Shown piece after piece: positions 7,901-13,270 of a stretch of DNA of 13,270 nt. The stretch lies in contig CAYJIX010000057.1 in NCBI GenBank assembly GCA_964370375.1, positions 1-13,270 of the forward strand, written 5' to 3'. A model generated the notes under the pieces. That model searched no databases. It was given only the letters and a program-made list of their open reading frames with translations, and was not told the DNA's origin. The translations under genes and the position numbers were made by a program. This stretch comes from CAYJIX01 sp964370375 (GTDB lineage Bacteria; Desulfobacterota; Desulfovibrionia; Desulfovibrionales; Desulfovibrionaceae). The number at the start of each line of letters is the position of its first letter. Positions within the stretch are counted from its first letter, which is position 1.

Positions 7901-9061
7901 TTTTCCTTGCGGAAAAATGTCGTCCCTGTCATAAACGCTCCATTTCAAAAACCGCGCTTTTTCTTCAAGAGTTTTGCAAGGAAAGCTTTTTTGCAGCTTA
8001 AGAGTGTTGTTCCATAACCCTTGCAAGACGGCAGGAATTGGGTTTTCGCTACGCAGGCTATAAAGACTTTGATAGATCCATGAGGGAACGGAAAAATCTT
8101 TGATAAGGGGCAACATATAGTGCGCATAAAAATGTAAGGCAGATTCTTGATAGGAAAGGTTGTTTTGCAGTTCTTCTTCGCTAACCAGCTTTTTTTTCTT
8201 GTTTTTTACAAGATGCGCAGCCGCGCCCACAACAATATTGGGAAGGTGAGGCATTGCAGCGTTTGGCCTATGCAGTTCCTCCCACTGCCATGGAAGTGGC
8301 GAAAATTCAGGATTGTACAGCGTAACAGCAAACATGTAGCGCAGTCGCTCAAAGGCAGTATCTAACGAATATTCCTTGCTGTCATAACCCTTGCTGCCAA
8401 AAAAGCTGGCATGCAAAAGGCTCAATCCCTCATGCTCGTTCAATGGATGCGCAGTAGAAAGGTATTTTTTTATGGCGATATCTTGACCTTGCGGAAAAAT
8501 GTCAGGACTGTCAAAAACGCCCCATTTCAAAAACCGTGCAACCTCTTCAAGGGTTTGACAGGGAAAATCCTTTTGCAGGGTAGGGGCACTGTTCCATAAA
8601 CCTTGCAAGACGGCAGGAATAGGATTTTCCTTGCTTGGACAAAACATGTAGCCTAAACACTCAGGCCATGCTTTATGTGGGAAAAGCTGTGGGTAGGCAA
8701 ACGTGAAATGGTGCAGGATGTTTTGCCTTGCTTTTGTCGTGTCTATGCTGTCAAGCTCTTGCCTGTCATACAAGGCTGCATAGACTAGGGCTATACGCGG
8801 CAGGGCAGGTTCCACATTTGATGAGGCAAAATCATCCTCACTGTAGGGCTCAAACATCCACGCATTAAAGGCATCTGTTGTTTCAAAGGCTAAGTAAGAA
8901 CACTCCTGATGCAGATAGGCTTTCCAGGCAAGGTAATAATATAAATCCGCAATGTTTTGACTGCATTGTGCAAAAGTCTGCACATATCGCACCTGTGCCC
9001 AGTTGCGAAGCTGTTCGGGAACATGAATGTTTTTCCCGTCATAGTCTAAAATGTACTGCAT
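4967..9061 (-). CDS. Giant repeat-containing protein with C-terminal GT4 glycosyltransferase domain
   Basis: A 1364-residue protein. Residues 1-144 are an uncharacterised N-terminal region. Residues 145-920 are four tandem 194-residue repeats. About 921-1000 is a linker that looks like a decayed repeat start, and about 1005-1364 is a GT-B glycosyltransferase. The transferase part shows a glycine-rich acceptor loop (GWPTKHGGIGED), HAVNP after an interdomain strand, RKNPLAGM at 1173-1180, and the GT4 EX7E motif in SEGFGRLLAE (E1252, E1260), followed by GGNTDF. It should transfer a sugar from an activated donor in the cytoplasm. No signal peptide or membrane helix is seen. The repeats look helix-rich with many conserved Trp, Tyr and His residues; their role is unknown, perhaps a scaffold or acceptor-binding solenoid. 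The start at 9061 lacks a clear Shine-Dalgarno sequence. The 156-bp AT-rich space before it could hold a promoter, but I see no convincing one. Confidence 0.92.
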   Translation of the reverse strand: MQYILDYDGKNIHVPEQLRNWAQVRYVQTFAQCSQNIADLYYYLAWKAYLHQECSYLAFETTDAFNAWMFEPYSEDDFASSNVEPALPRIALVYAALYDRQELDSIDTTKARQNILHHFTFAYPQLFPHKAWPECLGYMFCPSKENPIPAVLQGLWNSAPTLQKDFPCQTLEEVARFLKWGVFDSPDIFPQGQDIAIKKYLSTAHPLNEHEGLSLLHASFFGSKGYDSKEYSLDTAFERLRYMFAVTLYNPEFSPLPWQWEELHRPNAAMPHLPNIVVGAAAHLVKNKKKKLVSEEELQNNLSYQESALHFYAHYMLPLIKDFSVPSWIYQSLYSLRSENPIPAVLQGLWNNTLKLQKSFPCKTLEEKARFLKWSVYDRDDIFPQGKDIAIKKYLSTAHPLNKHEGLSLLHASFFGSKGYDSKKYSLDTAFGRLRYMFAVTLYNPEFSPLPWQWEELHRPNAAMPHLPNIVVGAAAHFVKNKKKKLVSEEELQSNFSYQDSALHAYAQHILPVIKDFSVPSWIYQALYCPRKENPIPAVLQGLWNNTLKLQKSFPCKTLEEASRFLKWGVFDNSDMVPQGYDIAIKKHLSTAHPLNEHEGLSLLHASFFGSKGYDSNKYSLDTAFDRLHYMFAVILYNPEFPPLPWQWEELHRPNAAMPHLPNIVVGAAAHFVKNDKGKLISEEELQNSRSYQDAALSAYAQHVLPVIKDFSVPSWIYQALYCPRKENSIPAVLQGLWNSAPSLQKDFPCQTVEEIARFLKWGVYDNPDMFPQGQDIAIKKHLSTAHPLNEHEGLSLLHAGFFGSTGYDSKQYSLDTTFDRLRYMFAVLLYNRDLTTMPWQWEELHRPNVAIPHLPNIVVGAAAHFVRNDKGALISEEELQNTVYFQECALSMYAYHILPLIQNFTIPQWILQSLTRVTRTRDDAKALGINVFMNFLPILVENAPNFVGGDEKDFLTWYINNPLHAFDIFFAASWQILAWERMHPELLQQAGERQAFFAKRSSSTITVMGWPTKHGGIGEDARSVFTSVQTHTPSVHCLDISPLVPFDGDRATMEQEPLGLVNIICLAAQDMYRLAQNSAQGFWQGRYNIGLCPWELPTWPKKANFCVEMLDEVWAPSTFVAKAFEKCGKPVTYIPHAVNPITPSGDLRLELGIAASTKVFLMAFDANSSCLRKNPLAGMYAFNKAFADSNDDVCLIIKTMNAHNHQGAWQELIDANRCGHKVLFIDEAYASEKHAKLLNTCDAFVSLHRSEGFGRLLAEIMTLEKLLICSNFGGNTDFATAKTACLVQGKLVDVQKGEYLLWENQQWFEADTSHAAMYMKDFVAHPQKYAPIMKAGKEHILTHHSKEAVGQRIVETLQQRNLL
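6302..6883 (-). repeat. Repeat unit 4 (residues 727-920), most divergent
   Basis: Opens ENSIPAVLQGLWNSAPS, close to unit 1, but has drifted in the second half (YNRDLTTMPW, IPQWILQSLTRVT), where it grades into the linker to the glycosyltransferase domain. Array-edge copies often diverge in this way. Confidence 0.9.
6884..7465 (-). repeat. Repeat unit 3 (residues 533-726)
   Basis: Opens like unit 2, but shares KKHLS and KNDKGKLISEEELQ with unit 4. It ends YQALYCPRK like unit 2. Confidence 0.93.
7466..8047 (-). repeat. Repeat unit 2 (residues 339-532)
   Basis: Its opening (NNTLKLQKSFPCKTLEE) matches unit 3 at the protein level, with 74 identical bases. It carries KNKKKKLVSEEELQ like unit 1 and ends YQALYCPRK like unit 3. 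Confidence 0.93.
8048..8629 (-). repeat. Repeat unit 1 (residues 145-338)
   Basis: First unit from the N terminus. Its opening (NSAPTLQKDFPCQTLEE) resembles unit 4. Its later part (KNKKKKLVSEEELQ) resembles unit 2, and its end (YQSLYSLRS) differs from units 2 and 3. Confidence 0.93.
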
Positions 9062-9217
9062 TCGTTTTCAGTAAATTTTTCAAAAGTTAGTTCTGTTTTT
9101 TTATTATGTGTATATCACTATTTGAAATGTTGGTATGATTTTTATGTGCCTCACTAATAAGTACATCTAGTCTGGTGTTGTATTTTTATATGCATGAATG
9201 ATTGATGATACAGTGTT

Positions 9218-10065
9218 TTATATTGATTTTATCCATAACGAGCACCCATTAACATCACCTAAATGAGGAACAGGGTTGTAGCATTGAATGTTTAGTTCAT
9301 GTTGCTTCATGCAAGAAACAAAATATGAAGGCAATACAGTTTCAAACTGCTTGGCAAACAGAAGAATACTTGCAAGCATATATTGTTCGTTATAAAATCT
9401 TTTTACAATAGAATCGTAATAATCAGCAGGAAGGTGGATATCGTGAATGCCAATAAGTACATTTTTTGCACAAATAAGGGGAAGGATATCAAGAAAAAAA
9501 GCCACGCAATNNNNNNNNNNATCTGAGTTTTGAAAAACCCTGTGACTGCCATCAAAGAAGACAATATCCCCTTCCTGTAACTTGCTAAAAATATTAAGTG
9601 AATAGTTTTTAGTGCTTTCGACATCATTTTGTGGATTTCGTTCCAATTGCTCAAGAGGCATTCTTATCGAAACATCGCAAAGAGTAGAAACCTCTGCTCG
9701 TGGGCAGGGGTCAATTGAAATTATTTCGGTTTTTAGATGATGCTTATTTATGCAGTGCCTAGCAAATTTTGTAGAATTGCCACTGCCTATTTCAACATAT
9801 GTGGCAGGATTATTTTTTGCCAAAAAGGCATATAGGCTCATTGAGTCCAAAAGCGGAAGGTAGCCATTATTCCAAAAAGGAGTTATTGCATCTTGGCAAT
9901 CTTCTGGTATCTCTCTGAAGTCTTCTGCATNNNNNNNNNNTACTCTTCAATATTATTTGTAAATAAATCATGTAACTGTTTATGAGGAAGATTTTCGGTG
10001 TAGCGACGGCTAAGATCAACAGGAAACCAAGCTTCGTATTCAAGTGTATTATTTTTTTGTAACAT
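9218..10065 (-). CDS. Class I SAM-dependent methyltransferase, one gene across two assembly gaps
   Basis: Taken literally, the 10-N runs at 9511-9520 and 9931-9940 leave a 60-codon fragment and a separate 210-residue frame. If the first join overlaps by two bases (AT) and the second by one, the sequence becomes exactly 275 codons: a 274-residue protein from ATG 10065 to TAA 9218. The rejoined protein has FWNNGYLPLLD (60-70), SAM motif I YVEIGSGNSTKFAR (86-99), ISIDPCPRAEV (112-122), GDIVFFDGSHR (162-172), NSDCVAFFLDILP and HDIHLP (200-205). That is the layout of Methyltransf_24-like enzymes found in glycan clusters. AAGGA lies 7 nt before the start. The acceptor is unknown, likely a sugar hydroxyl or a glycan terminus. 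Base composition is AT-rich (19 G/C in the 60 bases 9721-9780). If the gaps really hold 10 bases, the gene would be frameshifted. Confidence 0.82.
9511..9520. other. Run of 10 N, assembly gap inside the methyltransferase
   Basis: Ten undefined bases. The left flank ends in AT and the right flank begins with AT on the plus strand. Merging that AT gives NSDCVAFFLD, the same length as the family pattern NSDVTVFFLD. The run is probably a fixed-size placeholder. Confidence 0.9.
9931..9940. other. Run of 10 N, assembly gap near the methyltransferase start
   Basis: Ten undefined bases. A literal 10-base gap breaks the reading frame. A true length equal to 2 modulo 3, including a one-base overlap, rejoins IEE to AEDFREIPEDC and keeps the frame open into the SAM-binding domain. 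Confidence 0.9.
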
Positions 10066-10072
10066 GAGGCGA

Positions 10073-10077
10073 TCCTT
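10073..10077 (-). promoter_or_regulatory. Ribosome binding site of the gapped methyltransferase
   Basis: AAGGA on the minus strand, 7 nt before ATG at 10065, the same spacing as the site at 2741-2745. It supports 10065 as the start of the whole gene rather than an internal ATG near 9850. Confidence 0.65.
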
Positions 10078-10129
10078 TTATAATTTTTAAGGTGTAATGA
10101 TGACGTGTATGTAGTTGCCTGTTACATGT

Positions 10130-11656
10130 TTAGATGTTACAATAGTTTGCTTCGCCTCGTGCCAAAAGTATTTTTATTTCAATATGTAATGTACATATGT
10201 TTTCTATAGGATGAGGACATTCTACATACAAAAAACTATCGTTGCTAAAAAGCCAATTGCCGCTGGAGTCAACGGTATAGGTTTCTTGTATCGGAACCTC
10301 TGTTGTGTTGTTATTGCTGTCTTCAATCCACACTTTTAGAGGGCTTACAACAAACGGTTTTTCAAGGATGTGCAGGCGAAAGCTCGTAATGGCTTTTTGC
10401 GCAGGCACATCAATGGTAATTGTGTCATTAAAAATTTGCACATCGCGCAAACCTAGGGCGTATTCAGTGTCATCGTTTTCTACTCTATAATAAAGCACGC
10501 CGGGTTTGTGCGCAAAATACATTCTGTCGCTATGTGACAAAAACCTTGCTGCATTTTGTTGTATATCAAAGGCTGGTTCTAGTTTTGTAATGCTTCTGAT
10601 AGCCTCAATGCCATCATCGCACAGCGCGTTGACAGTGTGGCAAATGCGGGCGTTTTCAATCCGCATGGTGTTTAAGGTTTCAAGGTCAGGGATATTGCCT
10701 GCACAAAAGTCTTCATAACTGATAGCATGATAGTTATACGATGCAAAATCGCCTATTTCGTACAATTCCACAATGGGGATAACCCCAAAGGCCATGTATT
10801 CCATAAGCTTGGTTGGGCAGGCAACACGGTTTACAGGTGAGCTGTTGCGCAAAACAAGGCCAAAGTCAGCGTTTTTATAGAGCTGTCCCAGTTCATCATG
10901 GGGACAAAAGCCCATGGAATACGCGTTGCTGTCGATGTTGTTGTCGTTGGCAATTTTGTCAAAATTTGCAGACATGCCGGAATAAAACGCAAAATCATAG
11001 TGATTGCACAGCTTTTTTGCCATTTGTAGCATTTTTTTGGGCTGTTGCCATTCTTGACAACCGCCTACAAAAACGACCCTTGGTTTGTCTTTTTGTGTGC
11101 GCGTAAGCTCCTCGTTTGAACACTCAGGCAAGGCCTGACGGATGGGATTGAGGATAAACGGCGTTGTAAGATTTGGATATTTTTCGCTATAATATTCTTG
11201 CATGGCACGAGTTACAGAAATAAGGCACGCGCTTTCCCTGACCATGGGCTCTTCAAGCGCGCCAAAAAAGCGACCGCGTTCAGGGCAGCCAAGCATCACT
11301 TCTTCAAGTGAAGCTAAACCGTGCAAATCCGTAATAATTTTACCAGTTTGGTAGTAGTTATACATGAACTGCGCAGAATGGGCCGTATGGGCGTACACAA
11401 AATCTGCTTTGGCAATAAGGTCTGTTAAAACGCGCACATGATAGGAAAAGGAAAAGTTTAAAATGTATTCTTCGCGTAAATCGTCGTGTTTTTTATGATA
11501 GGGCATGTAGCCTTCAGGGTGCGTGCCCGTATAGGCTTGATTATGGAACACGTAAACCCTTGGGCGGTCTTTAAAAATTTCATCAACGGCTAAAATGCGT
11601 GCCATCCAGCCGTCGCCTTTTGTTTCATCCGGAAAAGGAGCAATAAAAACTATCAT
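10130..11656 (-). CDS. GT4-like glycosyltransferase with a beta-rich C-terminal domain
   Basis: A 508-residue protein. Residues 1 to about 355 form a GT-B glycosyltransferase: an N-terminal MIVFIAPFP strand, ITDLHGL near 107-113, SVTRAM (147-152) marking the interdomain region, a VVFVGGCQEWQQPKK donor-domain strand (194-208), and CPTKLMEYMAFGVIPI (280-295), the donor-phosphate helix of GT4-type enzymes with E286. The first Glu of the canonical EX7E pair is not in its usual context, since NSSPVNRVACP stands there. Residues about 385-508 alternate hydrophobic and polar residues like a beta-sandwich and may bind carbohydrate or mediate assembly; I do not recognise the family. No signal peptide or membrane helix is seen. 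The start at 11656 lies 21 nt after the upstream stop, consistent with one operon. Confidence 0.85.
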   Translation of the reverse strand: MIVFIAPFPDETKGDGWMARILAVDEIFKDRPRVYVFHNQAYTGTHPEGYMPYHKKHDDLREEYILNFSFSYHVRVLTDLIAKADFVYAHTAHSAQFMYNYYQTGKIITDLHGLASLEEVMLGCPERGRFFGALEEPMVRESACLISVTRAMQEYYSEKYPNLTTPFILNPIRQALPECSNEELTRTQKDKPRVVFVGGCQEWQQPKKMLQMAKKLCNHYDFAFYSGMSANFDKIANDNNIDSNAYSMGFCPHDELGQLYKNADFGLVLRNSSPVNRVACPTKLMEYMAFGVIPIVELYEIGDFASYNYHAISYEDFCAGNIPDLETLNTMRIENARICHTVNALCDDGIEAIRSITKLEPAFDIQQNAARFLSHSDRMYFAHKPGVLYYRVENDDTEYALGLRDVQIFNDTITIDVPAQKAITSFRLHILEKPFVVSPLKVWIEDSNNNTTEVPIQETYTVDSSGNWLFSNDSFLYVECPHPIENICTLHIEIKILLARGEANYCNI

Positions 11657-11677
11657 AACGTGCGCTCGTCTAAGGTT

Positions 11678-13207
11678 TTATAATGGGCTGTTTGTGTCGG
11701 TGCCGTTTATAGTGTGCACCAGATTTCCCATAAGCTCAAGGTGCGTTGAATACGCTTCTTCAGGGGTGCGATGGGTGCCAGATTTTGCTGTATTTACTGT
11801 GCGTTGGCCCCTGTCAGCCATGTTGAGCATGGCTTTAGACAGGTTTTTAGCGTGCTTTTTCATGCAATCTTCATCAAGTAGCAGGCTGAAATAGGCTTCA
11901 TTGCTCAGGTTTTCCACCGAGTCATAGTAGGAGGGGATAAGAATGTTGTCTGTGCCCCTAAACTGTTCGCACGCGCCCCCAACATCTGTTGCAATAACAA
12001 AAACGCCAAGCTGCATGGCCTCGCTTATGGCAAGGCTCCAGCCTTCAATAAAGGATGGGGCCACCATGGCGCGCGCCACGTTTAAAAATCTGTGCACGTC
12101 CTTTCGGTGCCCGGGCATGAAGACATGCTTTGTTAAACCATAATCGGCAATCTTTGTTTGCAGCTTTTCGGTGAGCGCAACATCGCCATGCTTGCCAAGC
12201 AAAATAAGGTAGATGTCGTCCCGTTCTTGCAAAAGCTCGCGCATGGCTTCAATGCTTGTGATGTGGCCTTTTACAGGATTCATGGTGGCCACTTGCACAA
12301 AAATGATGCCGTCATTGGGGATGGCAAATTCGTTTCGAAGTTCTGTATCCTGTTCGGGCGCGCACGTAAAATCGTGCGGAATAATGTCCACCCCATTGGG
12401 AATAATGGTTATTTTGTCCACAGGCAGGCCAATTTTTACATCCGCCACCATGGCTGCATTGGCAGAAACCGCAATGTAGGCTGAGGTATAGGCGTCGACC
12501 TCTTGCCAATGGGCAATGTCCTGTTCGCCCAGCCATAAATACATATTGTGTATGGTTTGCAAAAATGGGATGTTCAATTCGTGCGCTTCACGCGCTAAAA
12601 TGGTGGCATAGTGTGCATTAACAATTGAAATGTTTTCAGATTGCAAAAAGGCTTTACGCGCATCAAAGCCTTCAGGCAGTTTGCAATGCTCAATGTTTGC
12701 CTCTTCCACATCTAGCTGCGTAATGGGATCAATGATGCCCTCATAGCAGATCATGGGCCTGTGGCCATTCTTTTTGGCTAACTTTGCGATATCTATGATA
12801 ACTTGTTCAAGGCCGCCAACCATAAAGTTGTTGACAACAAACACGATGTTCATGGCAGCACAAGGCGTTTTTTGTTCAGGCTTTGCTGGGGGTACGCGCT
12901 TTTGCTCGACCAAAGCAGGGATAGCTTCAAGCAAATCTGTTAAAGACGCGGCACAGTGCACATGAGGATGGAGCAAAGAGAGCCGCGCTGCAACCTCTAA
13001 AGAGAAGGCAACGCAGATGCAGTTATGGGCATAAGCATGCTGACGATTTTGGTAGGCTTGCAACGGATCATCATAGAGTGCGATAATTGTTTGCGAATTT
13101 TGTGTGGCTTGCAGGGATTGCAGCTCCTCAGCCATGCACAAAATGGTGCCGTCGTCCACGTCCTCTTCATAATTCAAGAATGCTACTGCTTTTGTTGTTG
13201 TACGCAT
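11678..13207 (-). CDS. GT4 family glycosyltransferase with an N-terminal extension
   Basis: A 509-residue protein. A typical GT4 enzyme starts at M119 (MNIVFVVNNFMVGGLEQV, with the acceptor-side glycine loop). It continues through the LQTIHN strand (216-221), IIPNGVD (268-274), the donor-domain strand VQVATMNPVKGH (K313), MPGHRKDV (364-371), and the EX7E motif in IEGWSLAISEAMQLG (E388, E396), then ATDVGG. It retains the expected catalytic elements and should transfer a sugar from a nucleotide donor in the cytoplasm. Residues 1-118 are an alpha/beta-looking extension ending in a Pro/Lys-rich linker (about 103-114); its role is unknown. The start at 13207 is kept because the frame is continuous and no RBS precedes M119, although the RBS before 13207 is also only weak. 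It is the first gene of the visible minus-strand run. Confidence 0.9.
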   Translation of the reverse strand: MRTTTKAVAFLNYEEDVDDGTILCMAEELQSLQATQNSQTIIALYDDPLQAYQNRQHAYAHNCICVAFSLEVAARLSLLHPHVHCAASLTDLLEAIPALVEQKRVPPAKPEQKTPCAAMNIVFVVNNFMVGGLEQVIIDIAKLAKKNGHRPMICYEGIIDPITQLDVEEANIEHCKLPEGFDARKAFLQSENISIVNAHYATILAREAHELNIPFLQTIHNMYLWLGEQDIAHWQEVDAYTSAYIAVSANAAMVADVKIGLPVDKITIIPNGVDIIPHDFTCAPEQDTELRNEFAIPNDGIIFVQVATMNPVKGHITSIEAMRELLQERDDIYLILLGKHGDVALTEKLQTKIADYGLTKHVFMPGHRKDVHRFLNVARAMVAPSFIEGWSLAISEAMQLGVFVIATDVGGACEQFRGTDNILIPSYYDSVENLSNEAYFSLLLDEDCMKKHAKNLSKAMLNMADRGQRTVNTAKSGTHRTPEEAYSTHLELMGNLVHTINGTDTNSPL

Positions 13208-13242
13208 ATTGTCCCAGTACTAACTGTTTATGTAGCAAATAT

Positions 13243-13269
13243 AGTATACGTTACCATCACAGCCTGCAA
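13243..13269 (-). promoter_or_regulatory. Weak candidate promoter for the glycan operon
   Basis: On the minus strand TATACT (13248-13243) resembles a -10 box and TTGCAG (13269-13264) a -35 box, but the spacer is 15 nt, shorter than the usual 17. The implied leader to ATG 13207 would be about 30 nt. The window ends here, so an upstream gene cannot be excluded. Confidence 0.2.
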
Positions 13270-13270
13270 G

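Larger units (their letters stand above)
6302..8629 (-). repeat. Array of four in-frame tandem 582-bp coding repeats
   Basis: The unit starts at E145, E339, E533 and E727 of the giant protein, exactly 194 residues apart each time, each opening with EN(P/S)IPAVLQGLWN. The most conserved blocks are STAHPLN, GLSLLHA, YSLDT, PWQWEELHRPN and LPNIVVGAAAH. Similarity is high at DNA level: bases 7380-7453 and 7962-8035 are identical over 74 nt at an offset of exactly 582. Because the unit is a multiple of three, gain or loss of units keeps the frame. Weak extra half-copies seem to flank the array: residues about 87-144, and about 929-965, where NFLPILVENAP and FLTWYINNP line up with VLQGLWNSAP and FLKWGVYDNP. 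Confidence 0.95.

Noticed and set aside
7535..8365. Similar plus-strand open frames (7535-7834, 8147-8365 and others), apparently a small gene family
   Set aside because: Their similarity is a by-product of the tandem repeats being read antisense. They have no start signals or recognisable motifs.
6302..8629. CRISPR-like or insertion-sequence origin for the repeated DNA
   Set aside because: The repeats are long, directly adjacent without spacers, fully coding and in frame. There is no transposase and there are no terminal inverted repeats.
9062..9217. Promoter for the giant gene in the 156-bp AT-rich spacer
   Set aside because: I examined the minus strand for paired -35/-10 boxes and a sigma-54 pattern and found none with acceptable spacing.
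9883..10065. A short independent 60-codon gene upstream of the methyltransferase
   Set aside because: Its 3' part arises only from reading the 10 N literally. With the gap closed, its N terminus continues into the methyltransferase and its out-of-frame tail vanishes.

Overview
The window reads as a surface-glycan biosynthesis locus from a Gram-negative bacterium of moderate GC content. The style of the genes (cytoplasmic GT4 glycosyltransferases with extra domains, class I methyltransferases, a WecB-type epimerase, a deacetylase-like protein) recalls O-antigen, capsule or flagellin-glycosylation islands of Desulfovibrio-like Desulfobacterota. That placement is an impression from protein style, not a proven taxonomy. 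Where ribosome binding sites are clear they are AAGGA placed 7 nt before ATG.

Layout. Bases 1-55 are the 3' part of a plus-strand tRNA-Leu (anticodon CAG), followed by a symmetric hairpin terminator at 68-105. Everything else is on the minus strand and converges on that terminator. In transcription order (right to left) the genes are: a GT4 glycosyltransferase with an extra N-terminal domain (13207-11678); a GT4-like glycosyltransferase with a beta-rich C-terminal domain (11656-10130); a SAM-dependent methyltransferase interrupted by two 10-N assembly gaps (10065-9218); a 1364-residue protein made of four tandem 194-residue repeats joined to a GT4 domain (9061-4967); a GT4 gene split by one in-frame TAG (4898-3903); wecB, UDP-GlcNAc 2-epimerase (3889-2768); a second methyltransferase (2733-1774); and a polysaccharide-deacetylase-like protein (1707-199). 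Spacings range from 13 to about 156 nt, which fits one or a few transcription units. No stretch over 300 bases lacks a gene.

How the genes could work together (inference). WecB would supply UDP-ManNAc, the glycosyltransferases would build an oligosaccharide on a cytoplasmic acceptor, and the methyltransferases and deacetylase-like protein would modify it. No flippase, polymerase, transporter or initiating transferase is visible, so the window is part of a larger locus or the acceptor is a protein such as flagellin.

Most notable: (1) four near-identical 582-bp in-frame repeats fused to a glycosyltransferase, with mosaic relationships between copies and apparent degenerate half-copies on both sides; (2) a single in-frame amber codon in an otherwise intact glycosyltransferase, where the family usually has a serine; (3) two N runs that appear to be placeholders for nearly zero-length or overlapping contig joins, since closing them restores one clean 274-residue methyltransferase.
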